17,261 nucleotides of DNA from DATLYH01 sp035575035 (GTDB lineage: Bacteria; Planctomycetota; Planctomycetia; Gemmatales; Gemmataceae). The position numbers were made by a program, and so were the translations under genes. The stretch's first letter is position 1; every line of letters starts with the position of its first letter. The stretch lies in the NCBI GenBank assembly GCA_035575035.1, contig DATLYH010000231.1, forward strand, positions 1-17,261, in the 5' to 3' direction. Shown here in pieces: positions 7,446 to 14,955 of the stretch. Below the pieces are notes generated by a model, which saw only the letters and a program-made list of their open reading frames with translations, did no database searches and was not told the DNA's origin.

Positions 7446-8261
7446 ATGAACAAGCTCAAGAAATGCCGCCACGGCGAGATGCTTTATCAAACCACCGACC
7501 TGTACGTCGGCAAGTCGTTCGACCTGTATGGCGAGTTCTCCGAGGGGGAGGTTGCCCTGTTCGAGAAGATCGTTGCGCCGGGCCATGTCGTCCTCGATGT
7601 CGGCGCCAACATCGGCGCCCACACCATTCCCCTGGCCCAGCTCACCGGCCCCCGAGGAGGCGTGCTCGCCTTCGAGCCGCAACGGATCCCCTACTACACG
7701 CTGTGCGCCAACGTGGTGCTCAACAACCTGCATCACGTCATCTGCTACCAGGCGGCCCTGGGTGACAAAGCGGGCCGCATCGTCGTTCCCGACCTCGATT
7801 ACTCGGTGGAGCAGAACTTCGGCGGGCTGGGGCTGGCCAACCTGCCCCCCGACTGCCGCGGCCACATTGTGCCGCTCCTGCGGATCGACGACCTCAAGCT
7901 GCCCCGCTGCAACTTCATCAAAATCGATGTGGAAGGGATGGAAAGGAGTGTGCTGAGCGGGGCCGTCGAGACCATCCGCCGCTTCAAGCCGATCCTGTAC
8001 GTCGAAGACGACCGCAAGGAGAAGTCGGCCGAGCTGCGCGCCTTCCTGGAGTCGCTCGGCTACTTCATGTTTCTCCACCGCCCGCCGTTGTACAACCCGG
8101 ACAACTTCGCGCACAACCCGCAGAACGTCTTCAACAACATCGTGTCCTTGAACCTCTACTGCCACCACCGGGAGACTCTCTCCCCGATCAATCCGCTGGA
8201 ATACCACATGGTCCCGGTGCATGCCGGCGGCCCAAGCATCACCCTCACAGCCCCGGTTTAA
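7446..8261 (+). CDS. FkbM family SAM-dependent methyltransferase (271 aa)
   Basis: The S-adenosylmethionine-binding motif I is VVLDVGANIGAHT at residues 48-60. The FkbM-type second half is also present: FIKIDVEGMERSVLSGAVET, then FKPILYVEDD. FkbM methyltransferases O-methylate hydroxyls on sugars or polyketides, and when next to glycosyltransferases they usually modify a glycan, so methylation of the product of the two upstream enzymes is a fair inference. No signal peptide is seen. The ATG at 7446 is preferred for its GAAGG site; the GTG at 7434 would add four residues. It is the last gene of the plus-strand cluster and converges on the minus-strand block with 55 bp between them, in which no clear terminator was found. 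The family is certain and the substrate unknown. Confidence 0.93.
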   Translation: MNKLKKCRHGEMLYQTTDLYVGKSFDLYGEFSEGEVALFEKIVAPGHVVLDVGANIGAHTIPLAQLTGPRGGVLAFEPQRIPYYTLCANVVLNNLHHVICYQAALGDKAGRIVVPDLDYSVEQNFGGLGLANLPPDCRGHIVPLLRIDDLKLPRCNFIKIDVEGMERSVLSGAVETIRRFKPILYVEDDRKEKSAELRAFLESLGYFMFLHRPPLYNPDNFAHNPQNVFNNIVSLNLYCHHRETLSPINPLEYHMVPVHAGGPSITLTAPV

Positions 8262-8316
8262 GCCGGACGCCGGGAATCTTCTGCGCCCCCCTTACGAGGC
8301 AAGTGCGGGCCGGCGT

Positions 8317-9207
8317 TCACTTTTTCGGCTTCTGCTTGTTCAGCTCGGCGCGGAAGGAGCGCACCTGGTCCTGGACTAGGCTGCCGATCTTGGAGCGAAG
8401 CTGGTTGGTCCCGCCGAACCACTCCCGCGGCTCGACAAAAACCATGTGTCCTTCCACAAAGAGGGCATCGTCCCGGCCGGCCGCCTCCTTGCTCAGTCGG
8501 GTGATCTTCAGGTAAGAGCCGCTGCCCGCGTAGGGCCGCGCCGGTCCCAGGACTTTCTGACCGTTGTTGACCTTGATCACCCGCGACTGGTTGGGGAAGT
8601 CTGGGTCACTGGTGAAACGCGGGTCGAGCCGCGCGGCGACCAGCAGCGAGTCAGGGGTACGGCTGAGCACGGTGTGCGTGGTGCCGCGCAGCTGCACATC
8701 GTCAAGCAGTGTGAAGACAGCGTGCGAGTAGCGCTCCTCCGCCGGCCCGTCCTTCTTGGCCTCCAGCTTCCGCTTGGCCAGTTCGTCCTCAGTCAGGATG
8801 TGGACCTTAGCGTTCTTGTTGCCGGCCTTGAGGAGGTTGTCGAGAAAGCCCTTCCGGGTGATCGTCTCCAGGTCGCCGTGGGCGACGAACCAGACGTCCA
8901 CGGCGAAGGCTCGGCTATTCGGATCGGGCGACTCCAGGTCGCGGACTTGGTAACGGAAGGGGGCCACCACGGCCGGCCGCAGCACGTCCTTCGGGTCGTA
9001 ATCTTTCCCGGCGATGAGGTCGATGGCCGCCTTTTGGGCCTTGAGGTCCGGGCGATCGGCCAGGGTGGGGGCGGGGAGAGGGACGCTGACCTTATCATGG
9101 AGCGGCACCCCGATCTGGCGCAGCTCGCGGAAAAGCGGGTTGATCTGCTCCGGGTTGTCGGCGGCGGTCAATCCCAGGGTCAGGAGGATCAGGGCAGCGG
9201 CGTTCAT
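8317..9207 (-). CDS. Exported protein of unknown function (296 aa)
   Basis: I do not recognise a family. The protein begins with a short hydrophobic signal-like segment (MNAAALILLTLGLTAA), probably cleaved before DNPEQ, so it is likely exported. The mature part is hydrophilic and mixed alpha/beta in character. It has a segment RAFAVDVWFVAHGDLETITR near residues 100-120, a Lys/Glu-rich stretch around 145-160, and a basic C-terminus (KQKPKK). No catalytic motif stands out. Its start lies 32 bp after the stop of the upstream gene on the same strand, so the two are probably cotranscribed. Coding is supported by length, by the signal peptide and by that tandem arrangement. It may be a planctomycete-specific protein. 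Confidence 0.8.
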   Translation of the reverse strand: MNAAALILLTLGLTAADNPEQINPLFRELRQIGVPLHDKVSVPLPAPTLADRPDLKAQKAAIDLIAGKDYDPKDVLRPAVVAPFRYQVRDLESPDPNSRAFAVDVWFVAHGDLETITRKGFLDNLLKAGNKNAKVHILTEDELAKRKLEAKKDGPAEERYSHAVFTLLDDVQLRGTTHTVLSRTPDSLLVAARLDPRFTSDPDFPNQSRVIKVNNGQKVLGPARPYAGSGSYLKITRLSKEAAGRDDALFVEGHMVFVEPREWFGGTNQLRSKIGSLVQDQVRSFRAELNKQKPKK

Positions 9208-9239
9208 GGGAAGGATCGTTCCATGGGGTCCGGGAAGGG

Positions 9240-10259
9240 TTACTTCGCTGCCTGTTTGAGCACCTCGCGCAGTCCCTGTTCAAGTTGGGCGGCCATATCC
9301 TGCGACAGCCGCATCCGGCCGGCCAGGACTTTGAGGCTGTCCGGAAGGGCGACCTGTTTCCGCCCCTGCGGGATGCGGTTCAGGGCGAACGCCCGCTCTG
9401 AGGGGACGCCGAGGGAGAACTCCTTGGCATCGACATGCAGCACGCAGTCTTCCTGCTTGTTGGGCGGCAGCCACTCCATCGGCCCGGCCGCGCCGCGGTA
9501 GCCGCCCTGCTCGTCCCGATCGATCACCCACAGAAGCGTGTCCAGCTTTCCGGTATCGGGATCGACCAGGACGGCGTAGCGGAGGATCACCGACACGTGC
9601 TTGCCGTCGCGCTGCAACCAGTTGGGGGCATCAATGAGGGTCAGGGTGTCCGAGCGGGCGACCACCTGGACATCCCGCAGCTTCTCGTGGGCCCGGGACA
9701 GGACCGCGCGCTCCAGGAATCCCAGGTCGGCCCCCAACGCCCGCTGCCGTTCCGGCGAAAGGATCATGTCCTGGTCACCTACCCGAGTCCCCATACCGAC
9801 CGCGACGGTCTTCAGCCGATGGCGGACCGGACCGCCCGCCGTCGCCGCCTCGACATTGGCGAGGATGGCAGTGTACAGCAGGGCGGCGAGTCGGGCGGTG
9901 CCCTGCGCAATCTGGTTGACGTCGCCGGCACCGACGCGGGGCTGACTCTTGATAATCAGATGGGTCCAGCCCTGGGGCGCTTCCGTGCCGACGACCGTGC
10001 CCGGCTCGATCAGGTCAAGCGGGCGCGGGGTGACATCGTAACCGGCGGATGCAGGTGTCGGTGGACGGCCGGGCTGGGCGCCAGCCGCCTGGTGCAGCGC
10101 CGGCGGCGGGGTGCTTGCCGCGCTTCCTTCGTCCAGACCGGGCCTCCGGCTCGTTCCCGGGCAGGCTACATTGGTCAGGCACCAGACCGTCAACACGCCG
10201 AACAGTCCCTGGCCCACTCGGCGAAAGACCCAGCTGGTCATGCGAGGTTGGGTGATCAT
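9240..10259 (-). CDS. Exported or membrane-anchored protein of unknown function (339 aa)
   Basis: No family is recognised. The N-terminus (MITQPRMTSWVFRRVGQGLF and on to Cys33) is a basic segment followed by a hydrophobic stretch ending TNVAC, which could be a signal peptide or a weak lipoprotein signal; Asn at -3 is atypical for a lipobox. A low-complexity Pro/Ala/Ser region follows (about 35-75), then a globular part with VRHRLKTVAVGMGTRVGDQD and VILRYAVLVDPDTGKLDTLL. The ATG at 10259 is chosen over the TTG at 10307 because a GGAG lies about 12 bases upstream and the signal segment follows directly. An in-frame ATG at 10241 is also possible. It sits between the S46 peptidase gene (88 bp gap) and the other unknown exported gene. 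Confidence 0.8.
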   Translation of the reverse strand: MITQPRMTSWVFRRVGQGLFGVLTVWCLTNVACPGTSRRPGLDEGSAASTPPPALHQAAGAQPGRPPTPASAGYDVTPRPLDLIEPGTVVGTEAPQGWTHLIIKSQPRVGAGDVNQIAQGTARLAALLYTAILANVEAATAGGPVRHRLKTVAVGMGTRVGDQDMILSPERQRALGADLGFLERAVLSRAHEKLRDVQVVARSDTLTLIDAPNWLQRDGKHVSVILRYAVLVDPDTGKLDTLLWVIDRDEQGGYRGAAGPMEWLPPNKQEDCVLHVDAKEFSLGVPSERAFALNRIPQGRKQVALPDSLKVLAGRMRLSQDMAAQLEQGLREVLKQAAK

Positions 10260-10347
10260 GGGGACACGTTTCTCCGAAGGCCGCGGAGACCACAAGCGGC
10301 GTTTCAAGGTTTCAAGCCCTGCCAGCGCCCGAGCGATTGGCCGCCTG

Positions 10348-12426
10348 CTACTTCCCCCGGCCGGTCAGCTCGTCGGCCAGTTCGTGGGCGTCGTACACCT
10401 GGCGCAGCGCCTCGATGATCCCCGCCGAATGGACCGAGATGGCCCGGGCCCGTTCCTCGGTATACATGAAGTCGAGCACCAGCGAATAGATGTTGCCGTC
10501 GAAGATCAGACCGACCACCTCGGCGTCCTTGTTGATCACCGGGCTGCCCGAGTTGCCGCCGATGATGTCGGCAGTGCAGACGAAGTTGAGCGGCACCTTC
10601 AGGTTGAGCCGGTCCTTCCGCTCCAGCCAGCGCGGCGGCAGGTCGAAGGGGGGCTTGTAATGGTGCTCCTTGGCCCGCTCGTAAAGCCCGGCGTAAGTCG
10701 TCTCGAACGGAATGTGCTTGCCGTTCTCCTCATAACCTTTGACCACGCCGAAGGCCAGCCGGAGCGTGAAGGTGGCGTCGGGATAGGTGCTGGTCCCCTC
10801 CCGGGCAAACTTGGCCTTGGCGATCTGGGCGTAGGCCTGGCGCTTGACCTCGTCCACCTGGGTCTCGAAAATCTTGCGGACGGTGCGGGCCTCGTCATCC
10901 ACCAGCCGGGCCAGCCGGATCATCGGGTCGTCCGAGGCGTCCACCGCTTTCTTCCCCCCTTCCCAGAGCCGCTTCCGCACCGCCACGTCCTTGACTTTGG
11001 TTCCCTTGACCAACTCAGCGGCCCGCTCCTGGGGCGACTTGCCGGCCAGCACGCCGCGGACCAGGGGCGTGTCGTAGCCGAGTTGCTCGGCCAGGAACAT
11101 CAGGGCATCGGCCAGCTTGAGGGTCTCGTAGTCGTCGTAGAGCGGCTCCTCGGAGAAGAGCTGCTGCTGGAGGGATTCCAGGTTCGAGTCGCGGTATTCG
11201 CGCAGCCGTTCGCCGTTGGGCTTGGTCCGTTCTTCGGCGCCGCGGAGGAGCGTCCGGGCGATGTCGAACAGCTGGCTATTGAAGCCGGCGGCGGCTTCAA
11301 GCAGGGTGTAGTTGCGGATGTTGGCGGCGCGCACCTTCTCGGCGGCGGCGATCCGTTCCCAGGCGTCGGCCGCCTCCTTGAGGTCGGGGTTCTGGGCAAC
11401 GAAGGCCCGGAGCTTGATTTCCTCGTCGCGCTTCGTTTTCATCAGGTCGGGGTCCATCAGTCCGGCCAGACCGCCGAGGCGGGCCTTGCGGCTGTTCTGG
11501 ACGCTGAAGAGGAAATCCTTGGCCCGGCGGGCGTTCTCCTCCTCGCGGGCGCTCCACGATGACAGCAACACCTCCCAGCGGTACAGCCGCTGCAACAGGT
11601 AGGGGAAGCCGCGGTCGCGCAGGTATTCCAGCTCCGCCACCGTGGCGAGCCGGCTGGTGCGCCCCGGATGGCCGGCCACGAAGACCAGCTCGTCCTTACC
11701 CGCGCCCTGCTTGCTCCACTTCAGGTAATGCTCGACCTTCGCCGGCTTGTCGTTCTCGTAGACGCGGAAGAAGCAGACATCGAGGTCGTAGCGGGGATAC
11801 TCAAAGTTGTCCGGGTCGCCGCCGAAGAAGGCAATCTGCTGCTCGGGCGCCATGACCAGGCGGACATCGGTGTACTTCTTGAAGCGGTAGAGGTGGTACT
11901 GGCCGCCCTGATAGAGGGTGATCACATCGCTGCGCAGGCCGGTCTTGTCGAGCGATTCCTTCTCGATCTGGGCCATGACCTCGCGGCGGGCGGCGAAGGC
12001 CTGCTCGGGGGACATGCCCGGCTTGACAGCGGCATTGACCCGGTCGGTGACGTCTTCGATGCTCATCAGGACGTTCAACTCCAGATCGGTGCACTTGACC
12101 TCCTCGGCGCGAGTGCGGGCGAGGAAGCCGTCCTTGAGATAATCCTTGGTCGGCGTGCTCATTTTGTGCAGCTGATCGGAGCCGACGTGATGGTTGGTCA
12201 TGACCAGGCCGTCGGGCGAGACGAACGAGCCGGAGCCGCCGCTGTTGAAGCGGACGCACGACTTCTGGACGTGCTCCAGCCATTTGTCGGTGGGGTCGAA
12301 GCCGTACTTCTTCTTGAGCAGCTCGCGCGGCGGGTTGTTGAACAGCCACATGCCTTCGTCGGCTCCGGCCGGCGCGACGAGCAGCAACACCGCTCCAAGG
12401 GCCGCCCACAGGACTGGGGTCTTCAT
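10348..12426 (-). CDS. S46 family dipeptidyl-peptidase, DPP7-like (692 aa)
   Basis: A signal peptide (MKTPVLWAALGAVLLLVAPA, cleavage near Ala22) sends it to the periplasm. The family start DEGMWLFNNPP follows. The catalytic elements of the S46 serine peptidases are all visible: GLVMTNHH with His79/His80, GGDPDNFEYPRYDLD ending at the likely catalytic Asp216, and GGNSGSP with Ser626. S46 enzymes release dipeptides from the N-terminus of oligopeptides. The residue 18 positions after the catalytic Ser is Gly644 (FDGN); by what I recall of the family, Gly there goes with DPP7 (hydrophobic P1) and Arg with DPP11 (acidic P1), so hydrophobic specificity is inferred. Length is normal for the family. 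An AAGGAG precedes the ATG. The oligopeptide transporter gene lies 43 bp upstream on the same strand. Confidence 0.96.
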   Translation of the reverse strand: MKTPVLWAALGAVLLLVAPAGADEGMWLFNNPPRELLKKKYGFDPTDKWLEHVQKSCVRFNSGGSGSFVSPDGLVMTNHHVGSDQLHKMSTPTKDYLKDGFLARTRAEEVKCTDLELNVLMSIEDVTDRVNAAVKPGMSPEQAFAARREVMAQIEKESLDKTGLRSDVITLYQGGQYHLYRFKKYTDVRLVMAPEQQIAFFGGDPDNFEYPRYDLDVCFFRVYENDKPAKVEHYLKWSKQGAGKDELVFVAGHPGRTSRLATVAELEYLRDRGFPYLLQRLYRWEVLLSSWSAREEENARRAKDFLFSVQNSRKARLGGLAGLMDPDLMKTKRDEEIKLRAFVAQNPDLKEAADAWERIAAAEKVRAANIRNYTLLEAAAGFNSQLFDIARTLLRGAEERTKPNGERLREYRDSNLESLQQQLFSEEPLYDDYETLKLADALMFLAEQLGYDTPLVRGVLAGKSPQERAAELVKGTKVKDVAVRKRLWEGGKKAVDASDDPMIRLARLVDDEARTVRKIFETQVDEVKRQAYAQIAKAKFAREGTSTYPDATFTLRLAFGVVKGYEENGKHIPFETTYAGLYERAKEHHYKPPFDLPPRWLERKDRLNLKVPLNFVCTADIIGGNSGSPVINKDAEVVGLIFDGNIYSLVLDFMYTEERARAISVHSAGIIEALRQVYDAHELADELTGRGK

Positions 12427-12436
12427 CGGTTGGCCA

Positions 12437-12442
12437 CTCCTT
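12437..12442 (-). promoter_or_regulatory. Shine-Dalgarno site of the S46 peptidase gene
   Basis: AAGGAG on the minus strand, 10 bases before the ATG at 12426, within the 43-bp gap after the transporter gene. Confidence 0.7.
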
Positions 12443-12469
12443 GTAAAGCGGGGATCGCTCCCCGGATGA

Positions 12470-14779
12470 TTAGCTGTGGGGCGCCGCGCCGTTGGCCTCC
12501 GGCGACTTCCGCATCCCCACTCCCAACAAGATCACTGCCAGTACGGCGAACGCGGCCAGAGAGAGGAGCTTGGCGCTTCCTGTCTTTTCCCAGCCCTTGC
12601 CAAGGTAGTGTTCGCCGAGATTCCACTGATCCATGAGGTCGGCCGGCAACCCGAACAGGCCGACGTTCACCGCCATGACCAGCAGGCCGATCAGCAGCCC
12701 GCAGAGCGTACCGCCGGCGATGTAGCCGCTGGACAGCAGCACGCCGGGGCTGGTTTCTGTCTCGGCCTCGGAGGCTGACACGCCGCGCCAGCGGTCCGTC
12801 ACCCAGCGGAGCAGGCCGCCGAAGAAGATCGGGGTAGCGGTGCTCAGGCCCAGGTACATGCCGACGGCGACCGGCAGGGCGGAAATGCCCATCAACTCCA
12901 TCGCCACCGCGATCAACGCGCCGGTGACGATCAATCCCCATTCCAGCTGCCCGCCGAGGATACCCTCGATGATCAGCTGGAACAGCTGCGGCTGGGGGGC
13001 CTTGAACCGCTCCGGCGCCTTCTCGCCATTGTCCATCTCCGTCACCTCACGGTTGATCGGCACATCGATCTTGTACGCCAACCGGCCTTCGTCGGTGACC
13101 AGGTACCAGCCCCGGGAGACGCCCTGGTACTCGCCTTCGCGGATGTAGACCATGCGATACACCTGGTCGTCCTGGCCGATGTACGGCTGGCCGACCTTCT
13201 GCCGCGGGGCGTCGGCGGGCACCTGCACCCGTGCATCGGGCAGTCCCTTCTTGGTGTAGTGAGTCCCGCCGAGGTTCAACGCCAGCATGGTCCCACCGAT
13301 GACCACAGCCGACGTTAACGTCCCGATCAGGATGCCGTACTGCTGGTACTTCGGCGTCGCGCCAACCAGGAAGCCGGTCTTCAGGTCCTGCGAGGTGGTG
13401 CCGCCGTTGGACGAGGCGATGCAGACCACGGCCGCTACCGACAAGGCCGTCAACATCGCCGACACGTCGCGCCGGCCGACCAGGACGAAGATCAGGCAGG
13501 TCAGCAAAAGGGTGGCGATGGTCATACCGGAGATCGGATTGGACGACGAGCCGACCTCGCCGGTCAGCCGCGACGACACGGTGACGAACAGGAAGCCGAA
13601 CAGCAGGATCATGACGGCGCCGAGAATGCCCTGAAGGGTGAGTCCCAGCCCAAGCTGGGGCACCGCCGCCAGCACGAGCACCAGGGCGAGGCTGCCGAAG
13701 ATTACCACCTTCATCGACAGGTCGCGCTCGGTGCGGACCGCCGCGGGGCCGCCGGCGGCGCTGGAGCGCAGGTCGCGCAGGCCGGCGACGATGGAGCTGA
13801 TGATCAACGGCAGGGCGCGGCACATGCTAATGATGCCGCCGGCCGCCACTGCTCCGGCGCCGATGTAGCGCAAATAGTTCTTGTAGATTTCGCCCGGCCC
13901 CATGTTCCGGATCAGGGCCTTGTCGCCGTCGATCTCGGTGCGGGCCGGCGGCACCGGCGTGTTCAGTCCTTCGCCGAAGGTGGCGATCAGCGGCCCGATC
14001 ACGAAGAACGACAGCACCGCGCCGGCCATCATCAGGCAAGCGATGCGCGGGCCGATCAGGTAGCCGACTCCCATCATTTCCGGCGACAGATCGCCCCCGA
14101 TCGCTGCTCCCTTGAGTCCGACCTTGCGGCCCTCGACCACGCGGTAAAGGTTCTCGCTCGGCTCGCTCGGCCAGAGCTTGAGAGCGGCGACGAGGTACTT
14201 GTAGACGAAGGCGATGCCGAAGCCAATGAACACCATCTTTGCCGACGCCCCGCCCTTCTCACCGGCGATCAGAACCTCGGCACACGCTGTCCCCTCGGGA
14301 TACCTTAGCTTGCCGTGCTGGCGGACGATGAACGCCCGCCGCAATGGGATCATCATCAGGATGCCGAGCAGGCCGCCGAGCACCGAGACGGTCATGACAC
14401 GGACCGGGTCCATCTCGAAGCCGAGCAGCAATAGCGCCGGCATGGTCACGCCGACGCCGAAGGCGATCGACTCGCCCGCCGAGCCGGTCGTCTGGACGAT
14501 GTTGTTTTCGAGGATGGTTGCCCGCCGGAAGCCGAAGGCCTTGGAGAAGGCCCGGAAGAGGGTGATCGACAGCACCGCGATGGGGACCGAGGCCGACACC
14601 GTCATGCCGACCTTGAGCAGCAGGTACAGCGACGATGCCCCGAAGATAATGCCCAGCAGCGCGCCGACGGTCACGGCCGGCCAGGTGAACTCCGGCAAGT
14701 GTTCCTTGGCCGGCACATAGGGCTGAAAGCCAGCCGGTCCATTCTCGGCCCGGGTCTCCGTGGTCGTTGGCGCTGCCAT
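12470..14779 (-). CDS. OPT family oligopeptide transporter (769 aa)
   Basis: A polytopic inner-membrane protein with many hydrophobic segments from about residue 32 to 755. Family features include PAVTVGALLGIIFGASSLYL near the N-terminus, ENNIVQTTGSAGESIAFGVG (91-110), SSSNPISGMTIATLLL (411-426) and MYLGLSTATPIFFGGLLRWV (641-660). OPT proteins carry out proton-coupled uptake of oligopeptides, and some related members move metal chelates. Between two membrane segments, about residues 505-600 form a hydrophilic insert (GTHYTKKGLPDARVQVPADA onwards) that looks like a small soluble domain. The ATG is set by GGGGAG 6 bases upstream. The gene is followed by the S46 peptidase, which fits import of the dipeptides that enzyme releases. 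It lies 176 bp after thrS and could share its transcript or have its own promoter. Confidence 0.95.
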   Translation of the reverse strand: MAAPTTTETRAENGPAGFQPYVPAKEHLPEFTWPAVTVGALLGIIFGASSLYLLLKVGMTVSASVPIAVLSITLFRAFSKAFGFRRATILENNIVQTTGSAGESIAFGVGVTMPALLLLGFEMDPVRVMTVSVLGGLLGILMMIPLRRAFIVRQHGKLRYPEGTACAEVLIAGEKGGASAKMVFIGFGIAFVYKYLVAALKLWPSEPSENLYRVVEGRKVGLKGAAIGGDLSPEMMGVGYLIGPRIACLMMAGAVLSFFVIGPLIATFGEGLNTPVPPARTEIDGDKALIRNMGPGEIYKNYLRYIGAGAVAAGGIISMCRALPLIISSIVAGLRDLRSSAAGGPAAVRTERDLSMKVVIFGSLALVLVLAAVPQLGLGLTLQGILGAVMILLFGFLFVTVSSRLTGEVGSSSNPISGMTIATLLLTCLIFVLVGRRDVSAMLTALSVAAVVCIASSNGGTTSQDLKTGFLVGATPKYQQYGILIGTLTSAVVIGGTMLALNLGGTHYTKKGLPDARVQVPADAPRQKVGQPYIGQDDQVYRMVYIREGEYQGVSRGWYLVTDEGRLAYKIDVPINREVTEMDNGEKAPERFKAPQPQLFQLIIEGILGGQLEWGLIVTGALIAVAMELMGISALPVAVGMYLGLSTATPIFFGGLLRWVTDRWRGVSASEAETETSPGVLLSSGYIAGGTLCGLLIGLLVMAVNVGLFGLPADLMDQWNLGEHYLGKGWEKTGSAKLLSLAAFAVLAVILLGVGMRKSPEANGAAPHS

Positions 14780-14785
14780 GCGTCG

Positions 14786-14791
14786 CTCCCC
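14786..14791 (-). promoter_or_regulatory. Shine-Dalgarno site of the OPT gene
   Basis: GGGGAG on the minus strand, 6 bases before the ATG at 14779. Confidence 0.65.
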
Positions 14792-14955
14792 GAAAAGGAC
14801 ATGACCGGTGCCCGCGGACGGCTGCGCACGGGCTTGCTTCGACCTTCAGTAGATTGGCGGCTGCCGTCCCCGATTGCAAGCCCTCCGCCGCTTTCTTCCA
14901 AAGGTGCCCCCTGGCGCCGGCGGCCGGGCTGGCGGCCCCACCGGCGGCCGGTCGG

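Noticed and set aside
8262..8316. Shared terminator between the convergent FkbM and unknown exported genes
   Set aside because: Only a weak 6-bp stem with a long loop is visible and there is no T-tract on either strand.
10111..11562. 483-codon plus-strand frame opposite the S46 peptidase
   Set aside because: Shadow of a gene with a complete catalytic set and signal peptide. The antisense product resembles no family.
14911..14952. GC-rich repeats after thrS as a rho-independent terminator
   Set aside because: CCGGCGGCCGG occurs twice as a direct repeat (14917-14927 and 14941-14951), but no T-run follows on the minus strand and the pairing is ambiguous.
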